DNA from: a virus
Direction: 5' to 3' (one strand)
IMG/VR virus record: IMGVR_UViG_3300021406_000007
Span: 1-39,972 of that record
DNA length: 39,972 nt
This document shows positions 27,446-35,234 of the stretch, piece by piece (positions within the stretch are counted from its first letter, which is position 1; each line of letters opens with the position of its first letter). The notes below the pieces were generated by a model. That model was not told the origin of the DNA and did no database searches. It saw only the letters and a list, made by a program, of their open reading frames with translations. A program made the translations under genes and the position numbers.

Positions 27446-29473
27446 ATGACGTCGCCTATGATTCCTAGTTCATTCCAGTATAATGATCTTCCTTGGGGAG
27501 GTCAGTTAGTTCCGATGATTATCGCTAAAAGTGCGCCTTCTAATACGGTTAACAAGCTTCCAGATGGTTATCTATGGCTATCAGACTTAACTCTTGGTGG
27601 GACGGGGACTGTATATTGCCAACTAGGAACCACTTCAGGACAAGCCAACTGGGCATCTCTTTCATCCGGGGCAGCTGGAGCGTTGAACACCCTTTCTGAT
27701 GGAACGACTTTAGTTAATCCTGTCACTGGTAATATTCAAATCTTGGGTACTGCAAGTGAAATTGTAGTCACAAGTAATCCAGCGAGCCATAACTTAACAA
27801 TTTCTCTAGCTGGTAACGTTGTGTTTCCTGGGTCTATTTCAGCTGCTACCACGATTACGGCTAGTACAGGATTAACAGTCACCACAGGTAACGTTTTAGT
27901 TTCTGCCGGAAATGTAACGTTGACATCGGGTAATTTGACACTTTCTTCAGGTAATCTAGCTGTCACAGGTACATCAAGCTTACAGGGCACAGCAAATATT
28001 AATACCTCTACAGCAGCCGTGACAAATATTGGAACTGGCGGAACTGGAGCCGTTAATATTGGGAACACCACTGGTGGGGTGGCAATCACGGGTCTTGAGA
28101 CTCTTGGATCATTGACAGCTAATGGAACTATTAACCTAAACACAACAGGTAACGGCGTCACAACTATAGGTAATGCCGCTGGTTCAGATTCTACAATAAT
28201 TCAATCTGGAGCTACTGGAAACGGTATCGCAATCAATGGTAATGCTAACGCCACAGGTATTTTGATTGGTAATGATGCTAATGCAAACGTAATTGTTATA
28301 GGAAATTTAACAGGAGCGACAAGTCTTGCTTTACAAGTTGGAACTGGAAATTTTTCATTAAGCGGCGCAACAGCATCAACATATACCATTGGAACAGGTG
28401 CAACTACAGGAACAATTCTTATTGGTAGTACGGCACAAACAGGAACTATTACCCTTGGCAGTTCTTCGGGAACCAATATTGTTAATATTGCCGCCGGTGC
28501 AGGAGCTTCAACAGTTAATATTGCTAATGCGCAAGTTGCAGGAGCTGTAAATATTGGTGCAGGTATGACTACTGGCACAATTACCGTTGGGGGAACAGGT
28601 CTACAAACAGGAACAATTGCAATCGGTATAGGAACTGGCGCACAAACTATAAATTTGGGTACAGGTGGCACAGGAGTAAAGACTATAGCTATTGGTGGTA
28701 CGGCTGCTAACGTAATCACTTTAGCCAATACTCAAACAGCAGGTTCTTTGTCTGTTGGGACTGCGATGACAACAGGAACTATATCTATCGGAGGAACAGC
28801 ACAAACCGGAACAATGACTTTAGGAAGTTCTTCAGGGACTAATATTGTTAATATCGCTAATGGTTCTGGAGCAACTACCTTAAATATAGCAAATGTTCAA
28901 ACTGCCGGATCAGTAAACGTGGGCGCTGGAATGACTTCAGGTACAATAACAATAGGTGGTACGGCTCAAACTGGTACTATGACTTTAGGTTCAAGTTCTG
29001 GAACAAATTCTTTAATAATTGCTGGTGGTTCGGGTGCAACAACGGTGACAATTGCTAACTCCCAAACCGGGGGATCTGTTGCAATCGGTACAGCAATGAC
29101 AACTGGTACAATTAGCATCGGTGGCACTGGTCTTCAGACAGGGACTATTTCAATAGCTCCCGGAACAGGTGCGCAGATTGTTAATATTGCTACAGGTGGA
29201 ACCGGAGTAAAAACAATTAATATCGGGACTGGTTCAGTTGCTGATGTAATTAACGTTGGCTCAAGCACAACGGGTAATATCACTAATTTAGCCTCTGCAA
29301 TTACTTCACTTCCGGGTCCTGTTTATATTTATACTGGTGCAGGTGCTCCAGGTAATGGATTAGCCTTACATGTTGGAGATATCTATATAAATACAACTGC
29401 TGCCTCTGCAACTACTCGTATGTATATAGCTACAGCTGCAAGTACATGGACTAACGTGACATGTGCAGCATAA
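27446..29473 (+). CDS. Tail fibre with glycine/threonine repeats
   Basis: 675 residues. A capsid-distal anchor at the N-terminus (MTSPMIPSSFQYNDLPWGGQ) is followed by about 450 residues of degenerate beta repeats of the type GTITIGGTAQTGTMTLGS; TLGSSSGTN occurs three times (near 28450, 28815 and 28985). A conserved end (GDIYINTTAASATTRMYIAT then ASTWTNVTC) closes the protein. The pattern is typical of a trimeric beta-helical fibre that binds the host. GAGG precedes the ATG. Confidence 0.8.
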   Translation: MTSPMIPSSFQYNDLPWGGQLVPMIIAKSAPSNTVNKLPDGYLWLSDLTLGGTGTVYCQLGTTSGQANWASLSSGAAGALNTLSDGTTLVNPVTGNIQILGTASEIVVTSNPASHNLTISLAGNVVFPGSISAATTITASTGLTVTTGNVLVSAGNVTLTSGNLTLSSGNLAVTGTSSLQGTANINTSTAAVTNIGTGGTGAVNIGNTTGGVAITGLETLGSLTANGTINLNTTGNGVTTIGNAAGSDSTIIQSGATGNGIAINGNANATGILIGNDANANVIVIGNLTGATSLALQVGTGNFSLSGATASTYTIGTGATTGTILIGSTAQTGTITLGSSSGTNIVNIAAGAGASTVNIANAQVAGAVNIGAGMTTGTITVGGTGLQTGTIAIGIGTGAQTINLGTGGTGVKTIAIGGTAANVITLANTQTAGSLSVGTAMTTGTISIGGTAQTGTMTLGSSSGTNIVNIANGSGATTLNIANVQTAGSVNVGAGMTSGTITIGGTAQTGTMTLGSSSGTNSLIIAGGSGATTVTIANSQTGGSVAIGTAMTTGTISIGGTGLQTGTISIAPGTGAQIVNIATGGTGVKTINIGTGSVADVINVGSSTTGNITNLASAITSLPGPVYIYTGAGAPGNGLALHVGDIYINTTAASATTRMYIATAASTWTNVTCAA

Positions 29474-29496
29474 TCAAATATATAATGGTAAAAAAT

Positions 29497-29533
29497 TTAG
29501 GTTAATGGTAAATATTCGTCATCATTAACCTAA
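29497..29533 (+). terminator. Terminator-like hairpin after tail fibre
   Basis: TTAGGTTAATG (29497-29507) and CATTAACCTAA (29523-29533) form a perfect 11-bp stem with a 15-base loop, preceded by AAAAA and followed by TTTTAAA. It could act in both directions. Confidence 0.6.
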
Positions 29534-29549
29534 TTTTAAAGAGGTATTT

Positions 29550-29744
29550 ATGTTGTCAGTGAAATCAATAGTAAGTGTAGAAGTAAATGGCCGAAATTTT
29601 GAATTTTCTTGCCCTCCTGACTCACCATTGCCGGATGTTTTAGAAGCAAATAATCAAATAAATGCATTCCTTTTAGGAAGAGTACAGCAAGCACAGCAAG
29701 CTCAAAATAAAGCTGCTGAAGAACAAAAACAACCCGTGGAGTAA
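29550..29744 (+). CDS. Hypothetical small protein
   Basis: 64 residues, MLSVKSIVSVEVNGRNFEFS to KQPVE, with a beta start (SIVSVEVNGRNFEFSCPPDS) and an Ala/Gln-rich helical tail. GAGG precedes the ATG. Possibly a fibre accessory or chaperone. Confidence 0.55.
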   Translation: MLSVKSIVSVEVNGRNFEFSCPPDSPLPDVLEANNQINAFLLGRVQQAQQAQNKAAEEQKQPVE

Positions 29745-29746
29745 CT

Positions 29747-30097
29747 GTGGCATCGAACATAGTCCGCTTTGATGCAGTAAGAACAGCCGCAATCGGCGTA
29801 ATTACTGGATCATATACAAAATTCGGCATTCCTTTTGGGCACGCAATGCGCGTGCTTCATTTCATTAATGATAGTAATGGAACCTATATGTTCAGTTTTG
29901 ATGGAACAACTGATAATTTTCCATTACTAGCAGAAAGTTTCACTTTATATGATTTGACTAGTGATGAAGATGATAATGAAATGTTTCGATACGAAAAAGG
30001 CTCTCAATTGTGGATTAAATATTTGATTGCTCCGACAGTTACAACGACATTTACCGATAGTGTTTATGCAGCAGCTGTCTACGGAAAAGGAGAATAA
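29747..30097 (+). CDS. Virion or fibre accessory protein
   Basis: 116 residues with a GTG start at 29747, two bases after the previous stop. All-beta pattern (GVITGSYTKFGIPFGHAMRV; TYMFSFDGTTDNFPLLAESF) like a small structural or fibre-attachment protein. It is followed by the next fibre gene after 3 bases. Confidence 0.65.
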   Translation: MASNIVRFDAVRTAAIGVITGSYTKFGIPFGHAMRVLHFINDSNGTYMFSFDGTTDNFPLLAESFTLYDLTSDEDDNEMFRYEKGSQLWIKYLIAPTVTTTFTDSVYAAAVYGKGE

Positions 30098-30100
30098 CAC

Positions 30101-31279
30101 ATGAGTCAGTCAGGATCGTTGAGAAATGGTGGCGGAGGCGGAGGGGGCGGTGTAATTCAAACGATTGCAGGTGATATAGGTTCAATTACAGGAGCTAATG
30201 TCACTATTTATGCTAATAACGCCGCTAATAACTCAGGATCAAGTGTTAAATTTGTAAACAGTGGCACAATTTCAACGTTAAATTTATCTGATTCAAATAG
30301 AAATACGACACTGGGTTTCGGCGCAGGCTCTGCAACATTGACAGGGACCGGAAGCGTTGCTGTAGGGGCATTTGCATTAAATGTCGCAGGAAATTCAAGC
30401 TTAAATGTGGCTGTAGGGTATGGAACTCTTACTTCATTAACCACAGGTAGCTCAAACTGTTGCCTAGGCAGTCAATCGGGGACTTTTTTACTTACCGGCA
30501 ATGATAATGTAATAATTAGTGGAAATTTTGGCGGGAATCAATATGTTGCAGCTGAGTCAAATAATATTCTTATTAGCTCTCGTGGAGTAGTTGGAGACAA
30601 TAACACCATCAGAATTGGAAATGCTGTAATGGGTAGTGCTCATACTTCTGCTTTCTTGGCTGGAGTGACAGGAGTGACGGCAGTTGGATCACCAGTCGCA
30701 ATATCAAGCACAGGACAGTTATCTAATTTAGGATTTGGAACTGCAACGCAAGTCTTGACAAGTAACGGACCTGGAGTAAGCCCTACTTGGCAAGCGGCTG
30801 GCGGTGGAGGGTCTACAACGGGGTTTTCAGCCTATGCAAGTTCGACTTTATCTAATGTGACAGGAAATAATGTTATATATGATGTAATTTTTGATTCAAC
30901 TACTAGGAACGATGGTTCAGCATATAATCCAGCTACAGGCGTTTTTACTGCCCCATCAAATGGGCTTTATAGTTTTAATACTATTTTATTTCTGCAATCT
31001 GGTTCTACGTTTTCCGCAGGTAGTGAACTTTTAGTCAGTTCTCTGGGAAGTGTTTATTCACAAATTTTATGTCTCTATGGAGCAGCCGCTTCAGCTCAAT
31101 CAAATGCGGCGATAATTGTAGCTGGTTCGTGGATTGTTCAAATGACCGCAGGGGATACAATGCAGGTACAGGCATTTAGTAATTCTGCTTTACAAGATGT
31201 ATCTATATCGGGAGCTGCTAGAAGTCCAAATGCATTAAGCGCAGCAAGTACATTCTCAGGGTTTAAAATAGGAACTTAA
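30101..31279 (+). CDS. Fibre/adhesin with YadA-head-like repeats and C1q-like end
   Basis: 392 residues. A Gly run (GGGGGGG, about 12-18), then LGFGAGSATLTGTGSVAVGA-type repeats like YadA/Hia heads (SLNVAVGYGTLTSL), a TAVGSPVAISSTGQL linker, and a C-terminal beta sandwich (DGSAYNPATGVFTAPSNGLY followed by SFNTILFL) of the C1q/TNF-like kind. It should be trimeric and host-binding. The end overlaps the next minus-strand gene by 4 bases. Confidence 0.75.
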   Translation: MSQSGSLRNGGGGGGGGVIQTIAGDIGSITGANVTIYANNAANNSGSSVKFVNSGTISTLNLSDSNRNTTLGFGAGSATLTGTGSVAVGAFALNVAGNSSLNVAVGYGTLTSLTTGSSNCCLGSQSGTFLLTGNDNVIISGNFGGNQYVAAESNNILISSRGVVGDNNTIRIGNAVMGSAHTSAFLAGVTGVTAVGSPVAISSTGQLSNLGFGTATQVLTSNGPGVSPTWQAAGGGGSTTGFSAYASSTLSNVTGNNVIYDVIFDSTTRNDGSAYNPATGVFTAPSNGLYSFNTILFLQSGSTFSAGSELLVSSLGSVYSQILCLYGAAASAQSNAAIIVAGSWIVQMTAGDTMQVQAFSNSALQDVSISGAARSPNALSAASTFSGFKIGT

Positions 31280-31488
31280 TTTATTATTTCCATATCCACT
31301 AAATCACATTGATAATTAGCTTTGTCATTCACTTCTTCCCAATGAATAATTTTCATAATTTTTCCTTCCCAAATCGTATAAATACATTCATTTTCCAACC
31401 AAATAAATGTCAGAGAAGATTCGGCATTTAACAAATTAGCGCTAAGTGTCAAAAAAAATAACATTCCGCTAGCAATAAATTTTTTCAT
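31276..31488 (-). CDS. Small exported protein
   Basis: Start ATG 31488 (AGGA 8 bases upstream) gives 70 residues: signal peptide KKFIASGMLFFLTLSANLLN with a likely cut after LNA, then a mature part of about 48 residues with two Cys (NECIY, YQCDLV). A possible moron acting in the periplasm; no family recognised. Confidence 0.6.
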   Translation of the reverse strand: MKKFIASGMLFFLTLSANLLNAESSLTFIWLENECIYTIWEGKIMKIIHWEEVNDKANYQCDLVDMEIIN

Positions 31489-31525
31489 ATGTAAAATCCT
31501 GTTTAAAATTTCACAAGAGGTTAGC

Positions 31526-31687
31526 ATGGCTAAGGGTAAAGAGCAACGAAAAGTTAAAAAAGTTATGAAGGAATTTGCTGAGGGTGAATTACATAGCGGA
31601 AGTAAGTCAGGTCCATTAGTTAAGAGTAAGGCTCAGGCTGCTGCTATAGGTTACTCAGAGGCAAAAAAAGAAAAAGGCAAAAAATGA
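31526..31687 (+). CDS. DUF6496-like small basic protein
   Basis: 53 residues: KVMKEFAEGELHSGSKSGP followed by VKSKAQAAAIGYSEAKK, the pattern of DUF6496 (KVM.EF..G.LHSG..G..V..R.QAIAIGLSEA). Found in many bacteria and phages; role unknown, basic, perhaps nucleic-acid binding. AGAGG precedes ATG 31526. Confidence 0.75.
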   Translation: MAKGKEQRKVKKVMKEFAEGELHSGSKSGPLVKSKAQAAAIGYSEAKKEKGKK

Positions 31688-31884
31688 TCAACTGGAAAAA
31701 ATATTCTCACGAAGAAATAAAAAATAAATGGAAAACTTTTCTTTTGGCACGAGTAAAAACTGCTAATTCCGTAAAAAGCGAAGATCGTCGACATATCACA
31801 TGTCTAGAGCGTGAAGCACTGATAAGTTATTTAATTTCACGTTTAGATTTAGCAAACAGTGAGATTGATAGTTATTATAGTTAA
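31684..31884 (+). CDS. Hypothetical small protein
   Basis: 66 residues, MINWKKYSHEEIKNKWKTFL to SYYS. Overlaps the previous stop by 4 bases. Helical, charged. Function unknown. Confidence 0.55.
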   Translation: MINWKKYSHEEIKNKWKTFLLARVKTANSVKSEDRRHITCLEREALISYLISRLDLANSEIDSYYS

Positions 31885-31913
31885 AAACTTGTATAGAACA
31901 AGATAGGAAAAAA

Positions 31914-32096
31914 ATGCATAAAAAAATTGAAATGAAGGCAGCAAAAGCACTTGATAAAGATGCTGATAAATATGCTAAGAAAGCAAAATCGGCTAAATTA
32001 CCTGTGAAGAAAAAGCACGAGCATATTGAAGAAAAGGAAGCGAGATCAGCATCCAGAATGTTAAAGGCAAAAGCTAAATCGGCTCATGAATATTAA
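31914..32096 (+). CDS. Lys/Ala-rich small protein
   Basis: 60 residues, MHKKIEMKAAKALDKDADKY to SAHEY, mostly Lys, Ala and Glu, with repeated AKKAKSAK/LKAKAKSA words, histone H1-like in composition. It could bind phage DNA; no direct evidence. Confidence 0.55.
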   Translation: MHKKIEMKAAKALDKDADKYAKKAKSAKLPVKKKHEHIEEKEARSASRMLKAKAKSAHEY

Positions 32097-32102
32097 ATAT
32101 GG

Positions 32103-32255
32103 ATGATCATTATGTATTATATATTGGTATCTCTGCTTGCATTTTTAGCTATTTATTCGGTTTCATGCTCGGTAATTTCAAAAGATAAAGCTGAAATCGA
32201 GAAAATTGCTGATGATGTTGTTGAAGAAATAATCGAAGATTCGGCAAAATTATAG
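32103..32255 (+). CDS. Small predicted lipoprotein
   Basis: 50 residues: hydrophobic segment YYILVSLLAFLAIYSVSC with a lipobox-like YSVSC (Cys 22), then a short acidic mature part. ATG 32112 is an alternative start. It might be an outer-membrane spanin subunit, but it lacks the Pro-rich pattern of Rz1. Confidence 0.55.
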   Translation: MIIMYYILVSLLAFLAIYSVSCSVISKDKAEIEKIADDVVEEIIEDSAKL

Positions 32256-32272
32256 TTTCGGCACAGTGCCGC

Positions 32273-32309
32273 CGCGAGGGTTCAGTTGCAGTTTTCTGGG
32301 ACTCTCGCG
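32273..32309 (+). terminator. Hairpin terminator after lipoprotein gene
   Basis: CGCGAGGGT (32273-32281) pairs with ACTCTCGCG (32301-32309), nine pairs with one wobble, followed by CGTTATTATTT. A further short hairpin GGCAC/GTGCC lies at 32260-32270. This separates the plus genes from the convergent recombination operon. Confidence 0.6.
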
Positions 32310-32327
32310 CGTTATTATTTCTTAGGA

Positions 32328-32423
32328 TTATGAATCCTTAAGTAAAAAATAAATTATCAATCCTGTAATTGCTGCCGTAACTAATGCAACTAAAATAAAA
32401 GCTAAAACTTCCATTAATGTCAT
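32328..32423 (-). CDS. Tiny single-pass membrane peptide
   Basis: 31 residues, MTLMEVLAFILVALVTAAIT then GLIIYFLLKDS, almost wholly a transmembrane helix. It lies 8 bases after the exonuclease stop on the same strand and so is likely the last gene of that operon. Such small peptides are often missed; function unknown. Confidence 0.5.
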   Translation of the reverse strand: MTLMEVLAFILVALVTAAITGLIIYFLLKDS

Positions 32424-32431
32424 ACTTTAGC

Positions 32432-33034
32432 TCATTGTTTAAATGTCCAACTTTCTGCCGTTGGTTCCATGCAGCACATGGTTTCAAAGAAAAATTTCTT
32501 CTCTTTCTCGATCATGTTAGCGATATATTCTTTATCAGGCGTTATTTTTATGATCGTTAATGGATCTGGCGCATCAGGATGATAACTGGCATAGTAAACT
32601 TTTTCAGCATTGCTACATGCTAACTGGTGCTGCATTTGTGCGTAATGACATGGATCTAATGTTTCACTGGAAACTTGCAAATGTTTTTGCAACTTCATGC
32701 ATTTAATTTCACAAATAGAACCTCCCAATTGAGATATGCCATCAAGAGAAGCTCCCATCCATGGATATTGACTACTTTCAATGACAATTGGCTCAAATTC
32801 AATTCCTAAGCGTGCATTTAATATTTCGCGTGCATATGGCTCAAGATTGCTGCCGCGCTTCATGGCATCTGAAGTAGGAGGCGATTCAATGAATTGCATC
32901 TTCTCTTGCCATAGATCATGAACACCTTTGAAATGATTTAGTCCAAGAATAACTCCGGCATCGGTAGCAGTTACATGTCGTTGCCTCCAGGAAAGCCATT
33001 CCGGGCTTCCCTGATCTAATCTAATTATTTTCAT
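32432..33034 (-). CDS. YqaJ-like viral recombinase exonuclease
   Basis: 200 residues of the lambda-exonuclease/YqaJ fold, which resects DNA ends for annealing. MKIIRLDQGSPEWLSWRQRH and ATDAGVILGLNHF start the domain; GSNLEPYARE (61-70, E65), GASLDGI (94-100, D98), CEIKC (E109, K111) and YAQMQHQLA (131-139) supply the catalytic set. It pairs with the ERF protein two genes upstream in the operon. The start overlaps the stop of the small gene at 33031. Confidence 0.9.
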   Translation of the reverse strand: MKIIRLDQGSPEWLSWRQRHVTATDAGVILGLNHFKGVHDLWQEKMQFIESPPTSDAMKRGSNLEPYAREILNARLGIEFEPIVIESSQYPWMGASLDGISQLGGSICEIKCMKLQKHLQVSSETLDPCHYAQMQHQLACSNAEKVYYASYHPDAPDPLTIIKITPDKEYIANMIEKEKKFFFETMCCMEPTAESWTFKQ

Positions 33035-33240
33035 TCAGCCCCTTCAAATGATATATATATTTTTGAAAAATCTAAATCATCTTCTAAAATAATGTAAGAA
33101 TTTCTTTTAACTAAAAAAAAATCTATAATTTTTCTTTTCGGTTTTTTGGGCTTGATAGAAAGTAAAATATCAAAATTTGAATGATTTATTATTTTACAAG
33201 TATGATCTTTTTTTAAAATTGTTAGAAATTCATCATTCAT
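33031..33240 (-). CDS. Hypothetical small protein in recombination operon
   Basis: 69 residues, MNDEFLTILKKDHTCKIINH to FEGAE, with a basic middle (KPKKPKRKIIDFFLVKRN). ATGA-type overlaps with the genes on both sides show it is co-translated. Function unknown. Confidence 0.55.
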   Translation of the reverse strand: MNDEFLTILKKDHTCKIINHSNFDILLSIKPKKPKRKIIDFFLVKRNSYIILEDDLDFSKIYISFEGAE

Positions 33241-33956
33241 ACTGAAACCTTCTGCGCTTCAATGTTCAATTCAAAACTATTAATAGTACCTTTATATTTA
33301 TCGGCAGGGATTTTATGTAATTCTGTTTCGTCTTTTATTCCAAAAAAATTAAAAAAGTTATATTTACATTTCTGTGTTAATCTAGGCAGATAAAAGGCAA
33401 GAGTATCAATTTGCTCCTGATTTAATGCAACTTCTTTTTCAGAAGAATTACCTAAATATTCGTCAGATATTGGTAATTTTTTGGCATCATTATGATAGGT
33501 TCTTTTGGGCTGTTCTTGCTTTTTTTGCGCTTTGCCTCTACCGGCGGCTGTTTCCCCATCATCATCTTCAGCAGTTAAAGCTAGTAATGAGTTAATAGAA
33601 TACCTACGCATATAAGTAATTGATGCACCTAATCCTTGGCTATCTGCTTTTGGATTAGGTAATGGTAGATAGGATTTAATCCATTGACCGCTTTCAACGT
33701 GATATAATGTAGCAATAAGAAGAGGCTTATCATGACTACCATTACCAGTATGAAGTAGAATTAGACCATGTTTATCTAATGTTTCTTCGCAAAGTTCTAG
33801 GTGAGCAGCTAAACTGGCATATCTAGATTTATGAAATGGATTAGTAGAATCTTTTTTTACCGATGATCCCATTTCTCTTTTTGCTAGTACTAAACTTTTG
33901 ATAACCAGATCGGCTTTTTCGCTCATTTCTGGCATTAAATTTTCAGTATTCGTCAT
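33237..33956 (-). CDS. erf: ERF-family single-strand annealing protein
   Basis: 239 residues from ATG 33956 (AAGGC upstream). Shows the ERF core: VLAKREMGSSVKKDSTNPFH, RYASLAAHLELCEETLDKHG, LLIATLYHVESGQWIKSYLP and GLGASITYMRRYSINSLLAL, followed by the linker TAEDDDGE and a C-terminal extension. It promotes annealing and circularisation of phage DNA together with the YqaJ-like exonuclease. Frame is open upstream to 34013, but the hairpin region makes that start unlikely. Confidence 0.9.
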   Translation of the reverse strand: MTNTENLMPEMSEKADLVIKSLVLAKREMGSSVKKDSTNPFHKSRYASLAAHLELCEETLDKHGLILLHTGNGSHDKPLLIATLYHVESGQWIKSYLPLPNPKADSQGLGASITYMRRYSINSLLALTAEDDDGETAAGRGKAQKKQEQPKRTYHNDAKKLPISDEYLGNSSEKEVALNQEQIDTLAFYLPRLTQKCKYNFFNFFGIKDETELHKIPADKYKGTINSFELNIEAQKVSV

Positions 33957-33996
33957 TTTTCTTGCCTTAATGTTAATTTTCCGTATTATAAAAATA

Positions 33997-34021
33997 CCAC
34001 GGATAGCGTTCACTACCGTGG
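33997..34021 (-). terminator. Intrinsic terminator/attenuator before erf
   Basis: On the minus strand CCACGG (34021-34016) and CCGTGG (34002-33997) pair around a 13-base loop, followed by TATTTTTAT. It lies between the small early genes and erf, so it may limit read-through into the recombination genes. Confidence 0.45.
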
Positions 34022-34056
34022 CCTCCTTTTAGGAAGTCTTAGGTTTTGGGAGACGT

Positions 34057-34221
34057 CTAAAAAACGTCTCTCATTTTCAATTGTTCAACTAAATATTTCT
34101 CATGTCTATATTCTAAAAATATTGCGTAACAAATATTCTTCCAATCTTCACTTTTAATATGATTATGTTTTTCTAAAATTTCTTTAATTTTTTGTTCAAA
34201 TTCTACAAATTCCTCAAGCAT
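34057..34221 (-). CDS. Hypothetical small protein
   Basis: ATG 34221 with AGAGGA 6 bases upstream is a better start than the longer frame. 54 residues, MLEEFVEFEQKIKEILEKHN to RDVF, helical and charged. Function unknown. Confidence 0.55.
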   Translation of the reverse strand: MLEEFVEFEQKIKEILEKHNHIKSEDWKNICYAIFLEYRHEKYLVEQLKMRDVF

Positions 34222-34234
34222 AAAATCCTCTTTT

Positions 34235-34375
34235 TTAAAAATCACTGTCGCTAAGTCCCAAGCTATCCATTGAAATAACTGCTTCAAAATTCTCTTCATA
34301 CCATTCAATATACATAGCTTCAAGGTCATCATCATCTAAGACGTCGGCTAATGTTAGTTCTGAATCTTCAAACAT
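34235..34375 (-). CDS. Very acidic small protein
   Basis: 46 residues, MFEDSELTLADVLDDDDLEA to SDSDF, about one-third Asp plus Glu. Acidic phage proteins of this kind sometimes mimic DNA to block host enzymes; that is only a suggestion. It lies between two like-oriented genes. Confidence 0.5.
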   Translation of the reverse strand: MFEDSELTLADVLDDDDLEAMYIEWYEENFEAVISMDSLGLSDSDF

Positions 34376-34377
34376 TT

Positions 34378-34560
34378 TTAAATATCTCCGTATAACGATG
34401 CTAAATAAGTCAATTCATTGGAATTTCTATACATTTCATGTGCCATTTGTTCAAGATACATACCGTAATCAGTGGAAAACATTTTAGGTGTATTAGCTAA
34501 TCGCTCAAGCTCTTGACTCATTACTTTCAAATTATCTATTGCTTCTTGTGCTGTTTCCAT
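34378..34560 (-). CDS. Hypothetical small protein, first gene of minus operon
   Basis: Start ATG 34560 has GGAGGA 5 bases upstream; 60 residues, METAQEAIDNLKVMSQELER onwards, helical. The -10 of a minus-strand promoter lies about 35 bases upstream, so it is the first gene of the operon. Function unknown. Confidence 0.6.
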   Translation of the reverse strand: METAQEAIDNLKVMSQELERLANTPKMFSTDYGMYLEQMAHEMYRNSNELTYLASLYGDI

Positions 34561-34593
34561 GAAATCCTCCGTTAAGTTTAAATTTAACCTTTG

Positions 34594-34622
34594 CATATAT
34601 CAGCCTTTGTTTATCTTGTCAA
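34594..34622 (-). promoter_or_regulatory. Minus-strand promoter for early/recombination operon
   Basis: On the minus strand TTGACA (34622-34617) and TATATG (34599-34594) have 17-base spacing. Directly upstream of the operon start at 34560. Confidence 0.6.
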
Positions 34623-34631
34623 AGCTAACTA

Positions 34632-34660
34632 TTGACACAAATTCGCACAATTCGTTAACT
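34632..34660 (+). promoter_or_regulatory. Candidate plus-strand promoter of regulator gene
   Basis: A consensus -35 TTGACA at 34632-34637 precedes a weak -10 (TTAACT at 34655) with 17-base spacing. The operator-like inverted repeat begins at 34659, so a repressor could block it. Confidence 0.4.
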
Positions 34661-34701
34661 TGTATGATGTAAATATACAAGATGTCTTGAATTAATGTCA
34701 A
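34659..34701 (-). promoter_or_regulatory. Operator-like inverted repeat under a second minus-strand promoter
   Basis: CTTGTAT (34659-34665) and ATACAAG (34675-34681) are perfect inverted repeats 9 bases apart. On the minus strand TTGACA (34701-34696) and TATATT (34677-34672) form a promoter with 18-base spacing whose -10 lies on the repeat. The adjacent Cro-like regulator is the likely binder. Confidence 0.55.
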
Positions 34702-34720
34702 CAGATATGAGGAAATAAAT

Positions 34721-34975
34721 ATGAAATTGTGTGAATTTTTATCAGAAACAGGAATGAAACCTAGCCACTTTTGCAACAAAGTAGGTATATCATCGACAAC
34801 TCTTTACAATATATTGTCTGGTGATACTGCACCTAATTTAAGAACGGCTATCTCAATTTATAATTTTACTAATAAGCAAGTTAGGTATGAAGATATGCTA
34901 AACGATAACGTTCATCATAAAATTAAAAAGCGGAATACAAAAAAAAAGGAGAAAGAGGAGCAGCCAGCGGAATGA
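34721..34975 (+). CDS. Cro/CI-like HTH regulator
   Basis: 84 residues. Helix-turn-helix of XRE type: KPSHFCNKVGISSTTLYNIL (about 13-32), then SGDTAPNLRTAISIYNF, and a basic C-terminus (KIKKRNTKKKEKEEQ). It is a single-domain Cro-sized protein. It reads away from the recombination operon and sits 40 bases from the operator-like repeat, so it probably sets the balance of the two sides. Confidence 0.8.
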   Translation: MKLCEFLSETGMKPSHFCNKVGISSTTLYNILSGDTAPNLRTAISIYNFTNKQVRYEDMLNDNVHHKIKKRNTKKKEKEEQPAE

Positions 34976-35205
34976 TCTATCGTTTTTCCACGAGTACATA
35001 AATTCACGGTACAGCGTTTTCATGAAAAACCTTTACTTTATAGATATTAAAATTTAAACAACATTGGATGTAAAAATGAGTCTTATAACACACTTCAAAA
35101 TTTATTTAGTGTTGCATAAAAAAGGGCACAACCACGCACTGGCTGTACCCTAAGAGGCTTGTTATGCGATGACAATTGTCGCATAACTTGATGATTTTTA
35201 GCAAT

Positions 35206-35234
35206 AGGCAACACTGAAAACAAAGGAGTTGCCT
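35206..35234 (+). promoter_or_regulatory. Hairpin around the leader ORF ribosome site
   Basis: AGGCAAC (35206-35212) and GTTGCCT (35228-35234) form a perfect 7-bp stem; the ribosome site AAAGGA sits in the loop and ATG 35235 follows at once. Confidence 0.55.

Noticed and set aside
27736-28728. Two long minus-strand frames (141 and 175 codons) opposite the tail fibre
   Set aside because: They are Val/Pro/Ile-rich mirrors of the repeated Gly/Thr/Asn codons of the fibre and have no ribosome site.
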